DNA of 44,913 nt, taken from positions 1 through 44,913 of the forward strand of contig NZ_MIKC01000011.1 of the NCBI RefSeq assembly GCF_001730315.1. Reading direction: 5' to 3'. Positions within the stretch are counted from its first letter, which is position 1, and every line of letters starts with the position of its first letter. A model generated the notes under the pieces. That model was not told the origin of the DNA, did no database searches, and was given only the letters and a program-made list of their open reading frames with translations. This document shows positions 24,319 through 32,100 of the stretch, piece after piece. The translations under genes were made by a program, and so were the position numbers. The DNA comes from Enterococcus ureilyticus. Lineage in GTDB: Bacteria; Bacillota; Bacilli; Lactobacillales; Enterococcaceae.

Positions 24319-26053
24319 AAAAGAAAATTTTATCAGTACCTATAAATTTATTGATATTTTTTTGAAGGGATATAAGGGAAACCTGTTGCTTTTTTTTATT
24401 AGCTGCTTCTTTGATTATTTTTTATATATTATTACTCCGATTATTTTTGGTTTAATGCTGGATCAAATTGTCTACTACAAAAATATCAGTTTATTTTTGT
24501 CAATAAGCAGTCTCATTATCGTGTTTTTATTTTTTTATATTTTTCTCTATGTACATATGTATAAACAACACGATATTCTAACTACTGGTTTCATTATGAA
24601 TGTCAAAAAGAAGGCTTACGAGCATCTGTTAGAAAGTAAATCAATATATTTTATTAATAAAAAAGCAGGTGAAATTGTTACTATTGTTAATCAGTATAGT
24701 AATGATTGTTTGGCATTTTTGATAAAAGACATTATTTTTAATCTAAATAATCTTTTTAATGTCATTTTTTGCCTAGCCTATATTTATATAATGAATGTTC
24801 AACTCGGATTCCTTATCTCACTGCTTATACCAATATCGGTATTTTTTTCTACATTGTTAAACAAGAAAATAAATAGCTTGTTTAATAACAATAGAGTACT
24901 TAAAGAAAAATATGATGGTAGAATTTTTGACTTGCTGGCTAATTTTACTGAAATAAAATTTTTGAGTGGAGAAAAAAATGCTATAAAAATATTTAGCTTT
25001 GAAAATAACAAACTTCTAGATAACAAGTTAAAGGTAGATACTTCGATAAATAATTTGAAAATTCTTTATGAAGGGATCAACCTTATTATACAGTTGATCA
25101 TATACAGCCTTTTAGCGATATTTTCTTATAGAAACCAATTAACAATAGGAATGATTTCAGTCATTCTCATCTATTTTTTTGATATAGGAAAATGTTTATC
25201 TGCTATTGTTCATTCTAACTTGGTTGCACAAGAGAGAATAAACAATATACATGAACTGAAGATGTTTCTTCATTCAGAAAGTGAAAAAGAGTATGATGGT
25301 TATGATGATATCCAAATAACTGCTGGGCAAATTGATTTTTGTAAAGTCAATTTCAGTTATAAAAAGAAAGCGGATATTTTAAAGGATCTGTCACTCTCAA
25401 TGTCTCCAGGAGAAAGGATCGCAATCGTTGGTGAAAGTGGTAGTGGAAAATCTACGCTAGCATTATTACTATTAAGATTTATGGAGATACAGTCGGGTGG
25501 CATATTTATCGATAATCAGGATATAACAAAATTTTCTGTAAAAAGTTTGAGAAGAAATATTGGGATTGTTCAGCAACAGATATTAGTATTTCCAGGAACA
25601 TTAAGAGAGAACATCACTATGGGCAAAATGGATGTTAGCGATGAAAAAATTCTTGATGCCTGTAATCGAGCAGGCTTAAATGATTTCCTTCGAATGCAGC
25701 CAGAAAAATTGGATACTTGGATAAGTGATACAGAGAATATTTTTTCTGGGGGACAACTACAAATGTTAGGAATTGCCAGAATTTGTCTTGAGGATCCAGC
25801 CATTCTCATTTTTGATGAGGCAACGAGGGGATTAGATAAAATATCTGAGACAAAAGTTTTAGCTTCGTGGGAGAATTTGACTCAGAACAAAACAGCTATT
25901 ATGATAACCCACAAATTGAGTAATACCAATTATTGTGACAGGGTGATTGTGCTAAAGGCTGGGGAAATAATTGAAACAGGTGCGCCGAATGAAGTATTAA
26001 TACGGTCAGCTGAGCTAAAGAAACTATTTAATACAGGAGGGGGATATGATTAA
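24311..26053 (+). CDS. ABC exporter half-transporter 1 (membrane + ATPase)
   Basis: A 580-residue protein. Residues 1-300 carry about six membrane segments; the ATPase has Walker A GESGSGKST (374-382), Q-loop QQQ, signature FSGGQ (478-482), Walker B ILIFDE (498-503, Asp502-Glu503) and the H-loop MITHKL. The start is TTG, 6 nt after GGAGGGAAG. It overlaps its partner by 8 nt. Together they should form a heterodimeric exporter for the cluster product, giving export and possibly immunity. Confidence 0.92.
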   Translation: MNRKENFISTYKFIDIFLKGYKGNLLLFFISCFFDYFLYIITPIIFGLMLDQIVYYKNISLFLSISSLIIVFLFFYIFLYVHMYKQHDILTTGFIMNVKKKAYEHLLESKSIYFINKKAGEIVTIVNQYSNDCLAFLIKDIIFNLNNLFNVIFCLAYIYIMNVQLGFLISLLIPISVFFSTLLNKKINSLFNNNRVLKEKYDGRIFDLLANFTEIKFLSGEKNAIKIFSFENNKLLDNKLKVDTSINNLKILYEGINLIIQLIIYSLLAIFSYRNQLTIGMISVILIYFFDIGKCLSAIVHSNLVAQERINNIHELKMFLHSESEKEYDGYDDIQITAGQIDFCKVNFSYKKKADILKDLSLSMSPGERIAIVGESGSGKSTLALLLLRFMEIQSGGIFIDNQDITKFSVKSLRRNIGIVQQQILVFPGTLRENITMGKMDVSDEKILDACNRAGLNDFLRMQPEKLDTWISDTENIFSGGQLQMLGIARICLEDPAILIFDEATRGLDKISETKVLASWENLTQNKTAIMITHKLSNTNYCDRVIVLKAGEIIETGAPNEVLIRSAELKKLFNTGGGYD

Positions 26054-27767
26054 GGAGAATGGGTTAATTAAAACTAAGGTCAGTTTATTTAAGACATTTA
26101 ATTATAAGGGACTGATAAAAAGAAAGCTGTTATTATTCAGTGGACTTCTGTGTTTGTTGCTGTCTGGTTCCCAGTTCTTATTTCCACTTCTGTATAAAAG
26201 TTTCATTAATGAAGTAATTTTGGAAAAGAAAATTGCAGTATTGCCACAGTTACTGTTACTGTATGTAGTTGCTTATGTTGTTAAAAGTGCGATAAATATG
26301 ATCTATTTTAAGGTGAGTTACAAAAATGCATTTGCTCTAGTTAGAGGAGTGAAAGAGCTATTATGGAAAAAAGAGATTTCCAAAAGTCTATCTGCATTGA
26401 ATGGGCTGGATATCGAGGATAAATTCATAAATATCGAAGCGGATACAAGACCGTTATACACTTTTTTATCCGAACAAATTGAAGGATACATTGTTCAGCT
26501 TTTTACAGCGGTCGCAGCAATCCTGTTATTATTTTTGATTAATCTAAAACTAGGTTTTTTAGCATTAATAGTCTCAGTGATTTCAATTGTAGTGGACGGA
26601 ATGATTTCAAAAGCGCAAGGTAAGATGAATTTGGAGAACAGGGAAAATGATCGGACGATTTCAAATTGGATTAAAAATTCTGTTTATGGTTGGAAAGATA
26701 TTAAGGCCTTTGGAATGCAGAACTTTCAGATGGAAAAATTTAGTAAATTAGTACAAAATTACGCATCGTATCATCGGAAATGGACAAATCTTTGGGTGAT
26801 TAGCAATAGAATTCTTCCAAGAGTAAAAAATGAATTTATTGCAAAATTTAGTTTATATTTTTTTGGCGGATTGTTAATTATACAAAATGAAATGACGGTA
26901 GGATCCCTATTGGTTTTTATATCCTACTTCAATTTTTTTCTCCAATCTATTAATCAATTGACTGCTATAAACAACAGCCTGAATAATGACAAGCCATACT
27001 ACGCTAATATCTCTGCAGAGTTGAATACTATTCAAACCATACTAAAAGTTCCTCAAAATGAAAGGATACTTGAGAATATAGATTCTATAGAATTTGAGAA
27101 CATTTCTTTTTCATACAATCATAAACCTGTGTTGAATAACTGTTCATTTGTTATTAATAGAGGGGATAAAGTAGCGATCATTGGAAATAGCGGTTCTGGA
27201 AAGTCAACATTGATGAAGTTACTTGCAGGAATTGTTTTCCCTGATCAAGGCAGAATTCTTTTATCAGGAAATGCTATCAAAGAAATTGGAGAAAGTACCA
27301 TATTGAAGAGAATTGGTTTTGTTTTTCAAGATGCCAATCTTTTTTCAAGTACGATCGAGGAAAATCTCTTTTTTGGTTTGGATAAAAAGAGTAGGCTGCA
27401 GCATCAAATGGACATAGAAAAAAGTAATTTACTGACTTTTGTGCAGGAATCTTCAGCAGGTTATGAGCGTAACATTGGTGATAAGGGGATGAAACTTTCA
27501 GGTGGTCAGAAACAGAGATTGATGATTGCCCGACAAGTGGTTAGAGAAATAGAAGTTCTTGTTCTTGATGAGGCGACTAATTCTTTGGATTTAAATAATG
27601 AAAGAGGCATTCTGTCTGAATTGGATACTATTTGGACGCACATAAGCACCCTTATCATTATTTCTCACCGTAGGTCTACTATAGAGAAGTGTAATCGATT
27701 CTTAAAAGTAGTAGATGGCAAAGTTATAGAGCTTGACAGGGAGGAGGCGCTGTTAGGTGTTGAATAG
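26046..27767 (+). CDS. ABC exporter half-transporter 2 (membrane + ATPase)
   Basis: A 573-residue protein. The N-terminal membrane domain is followed by an ATPase with Walker A GNSGSGKST (about 379-387), signature LSGGQKQR, Walker B VLVLDEATNSLD and the H-loop IISHRR. All catalytic residues look intact, so both sites of the predicted heterodimer could work, although the partner's FSGGQ is a slight variant. AGGAGGGGG precedes the ATG. Confidence 0.92.
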   Translation: MIKENGLIKTKVSLFKTFNYKGLIKRKLLLFSGLLCLLLSGSQFLFPLLYKSFINEVILEKKIAVLPQLLLLYVVAYVVKSAINMIYFKVSYKNAFALVRGVKELLWKKEISKSLSALNGLDIEDKFINIEADTRPLYTFLSEQIEGYIVQLFTAVAAILLLFLINLKLGFLALIVSVISIVVDGMISKAQGKMNLENRENDRTISNWIKNSVYGWKDIKAFGMQNFQMEKFSKLVQNYASYHRKWTNLWVISNRILPRVKNEFIAKFSLYFFGGLLIIQNEMTVGSLLVFISYFNFFLQSINQLTAINNSLNNDKPYYANISAELNTIQTILKVPQNERILENIDSIEFENISFSYNHKPVLNNCSFVINRGDKVAIIGNSGSGKSTLMKLLAGIVFPDQGRILLSGNAIKEIGESTILKRIGFVFQDANLFSSTIEENLFFGLDKKSRLQHQMDIEKSNLLTFVQESSAGYERNIGDKGMKLSGGQKQRLMIARQVVREIEVLVLDEATNSLDLNNERGILSELDTIWTHISTLIIISHRRSTIEKCNRFLKVVDGKVIELDREEALLGVE

Positions 27768-28446
27768 TATGGAACAAGAAATGATCGCAAAAAATAATAA
27801 CTTAAAAAGTTCCAACCTGGATGAATATCTGGAGAATCATATTTTACCGATTTACTCAGAATTTGATCAGGGACATGATCCAGAACACATCATGGAAGTT
27901 TTAGAACGATCTTTGAGTATAGCAAAGCTATTTAAATTTGTAGATTTACAGGTAGTGAAAATAGTAGCATATTTTCATGATATTGGGTTGAATAAAGGAC
28001 GGAGAAATCATCACTACTATTCTGCTCAGTTATTGGCACAAGATCCAGTTATTTCTCGTAAATATTCTGAAAAAGAAATCACAATAATGATGGAAGCCAT
28101 TGAAGACCATCGTGCTTCCAATCGTGGGAAACCACGGAATTTATATGGCACTATATTATCACAAGCAGATAATATTACAGATGCATCGAAGATAATAAGG
28201 CGAACCTTAAGCTATGGGAAAGATGTATTCAGTCATTATGATGAAGAAAGTCAGATTATGCGCGCCTATTTCTATCTAGTAAATAAATATTCTGAAGGTG
28301 GATACTATGAAATGCAACTCGATATTCAAGGAGATCAGGAGCGTCTTTTAAACTTGAGGGAAATCTTAAAAACCTATATTGGGTTTAGAGCATATTGTGT
28401 AAAAATAATGAAAGAGGAAACTGAAATCCTGACTTTAAGAGAATAA
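27757..28446 (+). CDS. HD-domain phosphohydrolase
   Basis: A 229-residue protein. His40/His44 (FDQGHDPEH), His74-Asp75 (AYFHDIGL), an H-x-x-x-x pair in RRNHHYYSA and Asp in LSQADNITDA are consistent with the metal site of HD phosphohydrolases (YedJ/PRD-type, about 220 residues). Substrates in the family are nucleotides or phosphate esters. The start is GTG overlapping the ABC gene; ATG at 27769 is possible. It is the last gene of the main operon. It may hydrolyse a phosphorylated intermediate or a nucleotide by-product; that is inference. Confidence 0.78.
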   Translation: MLNSMEQEMIAKNNNLKSSNLDEYLENHILPIYSEFDQGHDPEHIMEVLERSLSIAKLFKFVDLQVVKIVAYFHDIGLNKGRRNHHYYSAQLLAQDPVISRKYSEKEITIMMEAIEDHRASNRGKPRNLYGTILSQADNITDASKIIRRTLSYGKDVFSHYDEESQIMRAYFYLVNKYSEGGYYEMQLDIQGDQERLLNLREILKTYIGFRAYCVKIMKEETEILTLRE

Positions 28447-28499
28447 ATAGCATGAGCATATTTAATTGTCCAGATAAAATATAAAAATAGTAATGAAGG

Positions 28500-28547
28500 C
28501 TGAATAATTTATCAGAGGAGACTTTGATCAATCATTCAGTTTTTTTA
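28500..28547 (+). terminator. terminator of the main biosynthetic operon
   Basis: CTGAATAATTTATCAGAG pairs with CTTTGATCAATCATTCAG (two mismatches) around a GAGA loop, followed by TTTTTTT. It ends the ACP-to-HD transcription unit of about 18 kb. Confidence 0.85.
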
Positions 28548-28680
28548 GTTTATTATATCTTTTAATTAGTAGTGTAGTAATGAAATATCAAAATTTTATT
28601 ATTAAAATGAACTTTATTACCAAAATAGAGACCGTATTTTGAAAGGTATTCTTTATAGAGACAAAGGAATATTCATGTGA

Positions 28681-28708
28681 TTAACTATACTAAAGGTTAG
28701 CATAAAAT
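28681..28708 (+). promoter_or_regulatory. promoter with TTAGCATA box for the second pair
   Basis: TTAACT (28681-28686), 16 nt, TAAAAT (28703-28708); TTAGCATA occupies 28697-28704 and overlaps the -10. The leader to the next start is about 135 nt, with an AAGGAGAAG at about 28718 that serves no ATG, GTG or TTG. The remaining part of the 400-nt gap from 28447 holds only the terminator and short frames. Confidence 0.5.
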
Positions 28709-28845
28709 AATCAAAACAAGGAGAAGACTGAAGGAAAAATAAACTGACTGCTGACATCCACGAAAAAGCATCTAAATCTTTTAAATATGCTACAAGAAAA
28801 TGGGAATGTATTTCAATAAATTCTCTAATAAGGGGGAATGACAGA

Positions 28846-29373
28846 ATGATCAAAGTAAATATTAAAAATCAGTTTAATAATAAAGCTTTTCAATGCAGTG
28901 AAGGTGGCAAAGAAGTAACTCTAACCCCATTAGGTTCTGGGTTTCCTCTACCATCAGCAAATACTTTTGAAAAAAGCAATTATGATATTCATTACGCTGA
29001 TGATTTAGATAATTTTGAATGTAAAGGAAATATTGTTGATATTCACTGCAGTGACTCTGTTTCAGTAGTGAGATTAATAGCATTAGGTCTTTATGGAGAT
29101 TATCACGAATCGGTTGTTATAGGGGAAGATAATAAAACGACTGAGTATAAAGTAACCTTCCCATTTATGCACCGGACTTCTTTATCTGTAAAGGAAGCAA
29201 AATTATTTTATACTTCTGAATATGTTGTATCGCAAAGCTCTCTTTCTGGTGTTGTCAAACAAGGAATATCACTTTTTGAAATTGAAATCAACTTGTATCA
29301 GCAAACTAAAATTAGTTTCATAAAGTTTCCAAGGCACTTAGGGGTACATATTTTTGCAATAACATTATTCTAA
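28846..29373 (+). CDS. small cluster protein, copy 2 (beta-sandwich-like, unknown role)
   Basis: 175 residues, exactly the length of its paralog at 7389. Shared blocks: FNNKAFQ, LTPLGSGFPLP, LDNFE, IALGLYGDYHESVV, FPFMHRTS, FYTSEYVVSQ and IFAITLF. Roughly 40-45 percent of positions look identical. AGGGGG precedes the ATG. No signal peptide or membrane segment. It is transcribed separately from the main operon together with a BtrH-like gene. Confidence 0.7.
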   Translation: MIKVNIKNQFNNKAFQCSEGGKEVTLTPLGSGFPLPSANTFEKSNYDIHYADDLDNFECKGNIVDIHCSDSVSVVRLIALGLYGDYHESVVIGEDNKTTEYKVTFPFMHRTSLSVKEAKLFYTSEYVVSQSSLSGVVKQGISLFEIEINLYQQTKISFIKFPRHLGVHIFAITLF

Positions 29374-29399
29374 AATAATGAGAGGGAGGAATTAGATGA

Positions 29400-30326
29400 A
29401 TGTTACAGGAGCCTCAACTGAACTGTTTTGAAGTACTCATTGCAGAAAAACTTATAGAATTAAATATTGATTACAAAAATTTTTTCTGGAGAGCAGGATT
29501 AAACTACTACAAAAGCCAGAATAATGAAAAGAACATAGTCAACGTTCAACCATATTATTACGACTATTATCTTAATAAGTATTTTGGCATTCAATTTATT
29601 GAAACCATTAATCCACCTATAGAAGAGATAATAAGAGATCAAGGGGAATACTTAATAAAATTAGACTATTTCTATTTGAATTATTGCCATATGTTTCAGA
29701 AAAACCATCATGTTCATGCGTTAATTATTAAAGTGAAAAAAAATATGATCTTCGTTCAAGATAATTATTTTAACTATCAAGATGAAGTTGAGCCTGAACT
29801 ACTTATTTCGTGGTGGAATCAATCTCAAAAACACTTGAACTGCAAACTGATTGATCTGAAAAAAGCAAAACATACCTCAAAAACAATCAGTACTGTTGAT
29901 GCTATAGCGGATAATTTAAAAATAATGACAGAGGCAGCACAATATGAGAACTATGAGAACTATCTATCTTATTGTGGCTTATCTGGGTTGAAAGAGATGA
30001 CTACGGATATCGTAAGTGCAATAAGAGAAAGAAACTTTATTGCGATTGACTTCCTGTTAGAAGAGATAGACAAGATCTGTAGAAGTAGAAAACAGGCGGC
30101 AGACTTTTTTAGATTAAGAAAAAGACAAAATTTGGAAAATGAATATTTAAATTCTTATAGTAAATGGTCGAATATATTTTTAACACTTATGAAGGCAGTG
30201 ATAGCAGAAAAAGCAAATTTGAAAGATATTGAGAAGCAATTTAAGGAGATCGTTCACTTGGAGAGTGCGATTATTGATATGTTACAAAAAGAATTTGATA
30301 TATTAGATAGTAAGGTAAGGGATTAA
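29400..30326 (+). CDS. BtrH_N-like acyltransferase or cysteine-peptidase-fold protein, copy 2
   Basis: 308 residues. MLQEPQLNCFEVLIAEKL, then RAGLNYY, then LDYFYLNYCHMFQKNHHVHA and FVQDNYFN match copy 1 at the same positions: Cys9, His103/104/106 and Asp121. The block SRKQAADFFRLR with a preceding I--ICR and a following YSKWSNIF is also shared in the helical C-terminal half. GGGAGGAATTAG precedes the ATG at 29400; a nearby ATG at 29396 opens only a short frame. It may use a different acyl donor or acceptor than copy 1, or serve as a partner of it (inference). Confidence 0.6.
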   Translation: MLQEPQLNCFEVLIAEKLIELNIDYKNFFWRAGLNYYKSQNNEKNIVNVQPYYYDYYLNKYFGIQFIETINPPIEEIIRDQGEYLIKLDYFYLNYCHMFQKNHHVHALIIKVKKNMIFVQDNYFNYQDEVEPELLISWWNQSQKHLNCKLIDLKKAKHTSKTISTVDAIADNLKIMTEAAQYENYENYLSYCGLSGLKEMTTDIVSAIRERNFIAIDFLLEEIDKICRSRKQAADFFRLRKRQNLENEYLNSYSKWSNIFLTLMKAVIAEKANLKDIEKQFKEIVHLESAIIDMLQKEFDILDSKVRD

Positions 30327-30489
30327 TTCAGATATATGAAAGTTACCTGTTGCTACTTTTGTTATAGCGGAATTTTATTTGAGTGCTATTATCAATTTCT
30401 TAAACTAGATGGAGGGAAGGGTCTTCTCCTAAGAAATGCGATACTAGGTTTAAGTTATACAAGAGGCTGGTCTAGATTTACATTCGTAT

Positions 30490-31115
30490 TGGCTTCTACA
30501 AAGCTTTTAAGGCTAAACAATCTACTAAGATGGTTTGTGAAAGCTTAGAAAAAAAGTGTGAGATAGAGTTAAATAGCCTTTGACGGCATTCCAAAATGTT
30601 AAGATTGGCAAGGTCAATGATGCTAAGTTTGGTAGTGAGGATGGCTAAATTTATTGAGAACACGACAAAAATGGAACTGAGATTATTTTTATTATGTTTG
30701 AGATGAAAAATGAAGGTGATGAGACTGAAACTAAAAAGAAAAATGAACGCTTTTTCAAAGAATTAGACAAAGATAAAAATGAGAAAAAGGTGAATAGGCT
30801 ATTCTCGTTTCTATGCTTGAAGCAGATAATGAGCTTTGATAGTAGATGTTTCCTAGGAATATGAAAAAATGTATATGATTCGTCCTCAATTCTTTATTCC
30901 GATTATCTCGCTTCTTAGAAATGCTGTACTTAATTTCTTGGAGTATAAGCAAGAAGTAGTTTTTATGCGGGAGCAAAATATAGATATTACTAATTTTGAA
31001 TAAGAGCAAGATGTACTCCTCTCTTCTGAGAATAATTTGAGAGTGGCAAATAATAATGCTGAGGATTTAACGGTGAAGAAAAAGTTTGATAATATTCATA
31101 GAGGAGTGATTTGAG
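30490..31115 (+). pseudogene. DUF2130-family protein, decayed
   Basis: Pieces in different frames, broken by stops, reconstruct a DUF2130 C-terminal half: YKAFKAKQSTKM with SLEKKCEIELN; GKVNDAKFGSEDG; EHDKNGTEIIFIMFEMKNEG; KKKNERFFKELDKDKNEK; YMIRPQFFIPIISLLRNAV with EYKQE and REQNIDITNFE; LSSENNLRVANNNAEDLTVK. At least four frame changes or stops are visible. It is clearly non-functional. The family is normally found singly or on mobile islands; function unknown. Confidence 0.8.
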
Positions 31116-31172
31116 ATGAAACTACATAAATTGAATAATAAAAAGCATTTATTACAATCGAACCGCGAGAGG

Positions 31173-31418
31173 TTAAAATATCTTACTCCTCATCTCAACC
31201 CCATTCTTCTTGAGATGTCTGCTGACTGTCTGTCTATGACAACCATATATATCAGCTAGTTCATATATGGTGCAACTATCTTTGTATTTAGCTACTATTT
31301 CAGAAATCTCCTTATCAGATAATAGCTTCTGACGAGGTTTACTAGATTTAATATCACAAATTATCTCGTCATATTTCTTCAAATTGTTCTTACAAGAATT
31401 ACCAGCCTTATATTCCAT
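31173..31418 (-). CDS. small HTH protein, possibly a recombinase C-terminal remnant
   Basis: 81 residues: a basic N-terminal part (KPRQKLLSDKEISEIVAKY), then a helix-turn-helix (CTIYELADIYGCHRQTVSRH) and a short tail. The HTH resembles the resolvase/invertase C-terminal domain, while no catalytic serine domain precedes it. It is perhaps the separated tail of a serine recombinase at the island's right edge, or an independent small regulator. No clear ribosome binding site is seen. Confidence 0.45.
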   Translation of the reverse strand: MEYKAGNSCKNNLKKYDEIICDIKSSKPRQKLLSDKEISEIVAKYKDSCTIYELADIYGCHRQTVSRHLKKNGVEMRSKIF

Positions 31419-31462
31419 TATTCTATCAGTAAGGTTTATATCAAGGACCGATAGGGCGATTG

Positions 31463-31495
31463 AAAGAACAGAGTTTTCACTCTGTTCTTTTTTTC
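31463..31495. terminator. terminator at the island/core border
   Basis: AAAGAACAGAG pairs with CTCTGTTCTTT around a TTTTCA loop, followed by a T run on the plus strand. It would stop transcription from the island before ctsR. Confidence 0.85.
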
Positions 31496-31585
31496 TATTT
31501 AAGTTGATTTAGCAGTGAATTACTTGAATGTTTATCTTTTCTTATCAAATTAGGCATTCTCCTTTATTAAACAGTTGAAATTATG

Positions 31586-31611
31586 TATAATTAAGGTCAG
31601 TATTAGTCAAG
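31586..31611 (+). promoter_or_regulatory. ctsR promoter and CtsR operator
   Basis: A -10 TATAAT (31586-31591) is followed at 31594-31611 by AAGGTCAGTATTAGTCAAGG, close to the known CtsR heptad repeat (A/GGTCAAA-N3-A/GGTCAAA). CtsR binding here would autoregulate the ctsR-clpC operon; heat stress relieves it. Confidence 0.75.
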
Positions 31612-31628
31612 GGAAAAGGATGAGTGTG

Positions 31629-32096
31629 ATGAGTAATCAAAATACTTCGGATTTAATAGAAGCATATTTAAAGAAGATACTTGAAGAAAGCAGCAAGATT
31701 GAGATTCGCAGAGCTGAAATGGCTCATTTATTCAATTGTGTTCCGTCCCAGATTAATTATGTCATTAATACACGCTTTACGATTCAAAGAGGCTATTCAG
31801 TAGAAAGTAAACGCGGTGGTGGAGGATATATTCGGATTGCTAAGGTCCAAATTTCTGATAGTGATCAATTACTAAAACAAATTGCCAAGTTTACAGGAAA
31901 TGAGCTTTCAGAAAAGGATGCACTGATTTTTATACAAAAGTTATATGAAGAAGAAGTAATCACCAAAAGAGAAGGAAATCTGATGCTCTCTGTCCTAGGT
32001 AAACAAGTTTTAGGCAAAGCAGGAAAAAGTGAAGAATATTTACGTGCTCAATTGATGCAGTCGTTTTTAGAACGCTTGAGTTACGAGGAGGAATGA
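31629..32096 (+). CDS. ctsR: CtsR, transcriptional repressor of class III heat-shock genes
   Basis: 155 residues from ATG at 31629 (AAAGG 9 nt before; an in-frame ATG at 31620 is possible). The winged-helix domain has IEIRRAEMAHLFNCVPSQIN, then VINTRF and the glycine-rich wing SKRGGGGYIRI that enters the minor groove. The C-terminal domain ends LSYEEE. It represses clp genes, dnaK and its own operon in Bacilli and is degraded under stress. clpC follows after 4 nt, here without the mcsA/mcsB found in Bacillus, which is usual for enterococci and streptococci. Confidence 0.96.
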   Translation: MSNQNTSDLIEAYLKKILEESSKIEIRRAEMAHLFNCVPSQINYVINTRFTIQRGYSVESKRGGGGYIRIAKVQISDSDQLLKQIAKFTGNELSEKDALIFIQKLYEEEVITKREGNLMLSVLGKQVLGKAGKSEEYLRAQLMQSFLERLSYEEE

Positions 32097-32100
32097 TAAT

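Noticed and set aside
4811-30326. A complete butirosin-type aminoglycoside pathway
   Set aside because: Side-chain-type genes are present, but no 2-deoxy-scyllo-inosose synthase and no clear pseudo-disaccharide glycosyltransferases; only parts of the logic are shared.
30336-30548. 70-codon frame after the second BtrH-like gene
   Set aside because: No ribosome binding site, no recognisable family, and it runs into the decayed DUF2130 gene in another frame; probably chance or debris.
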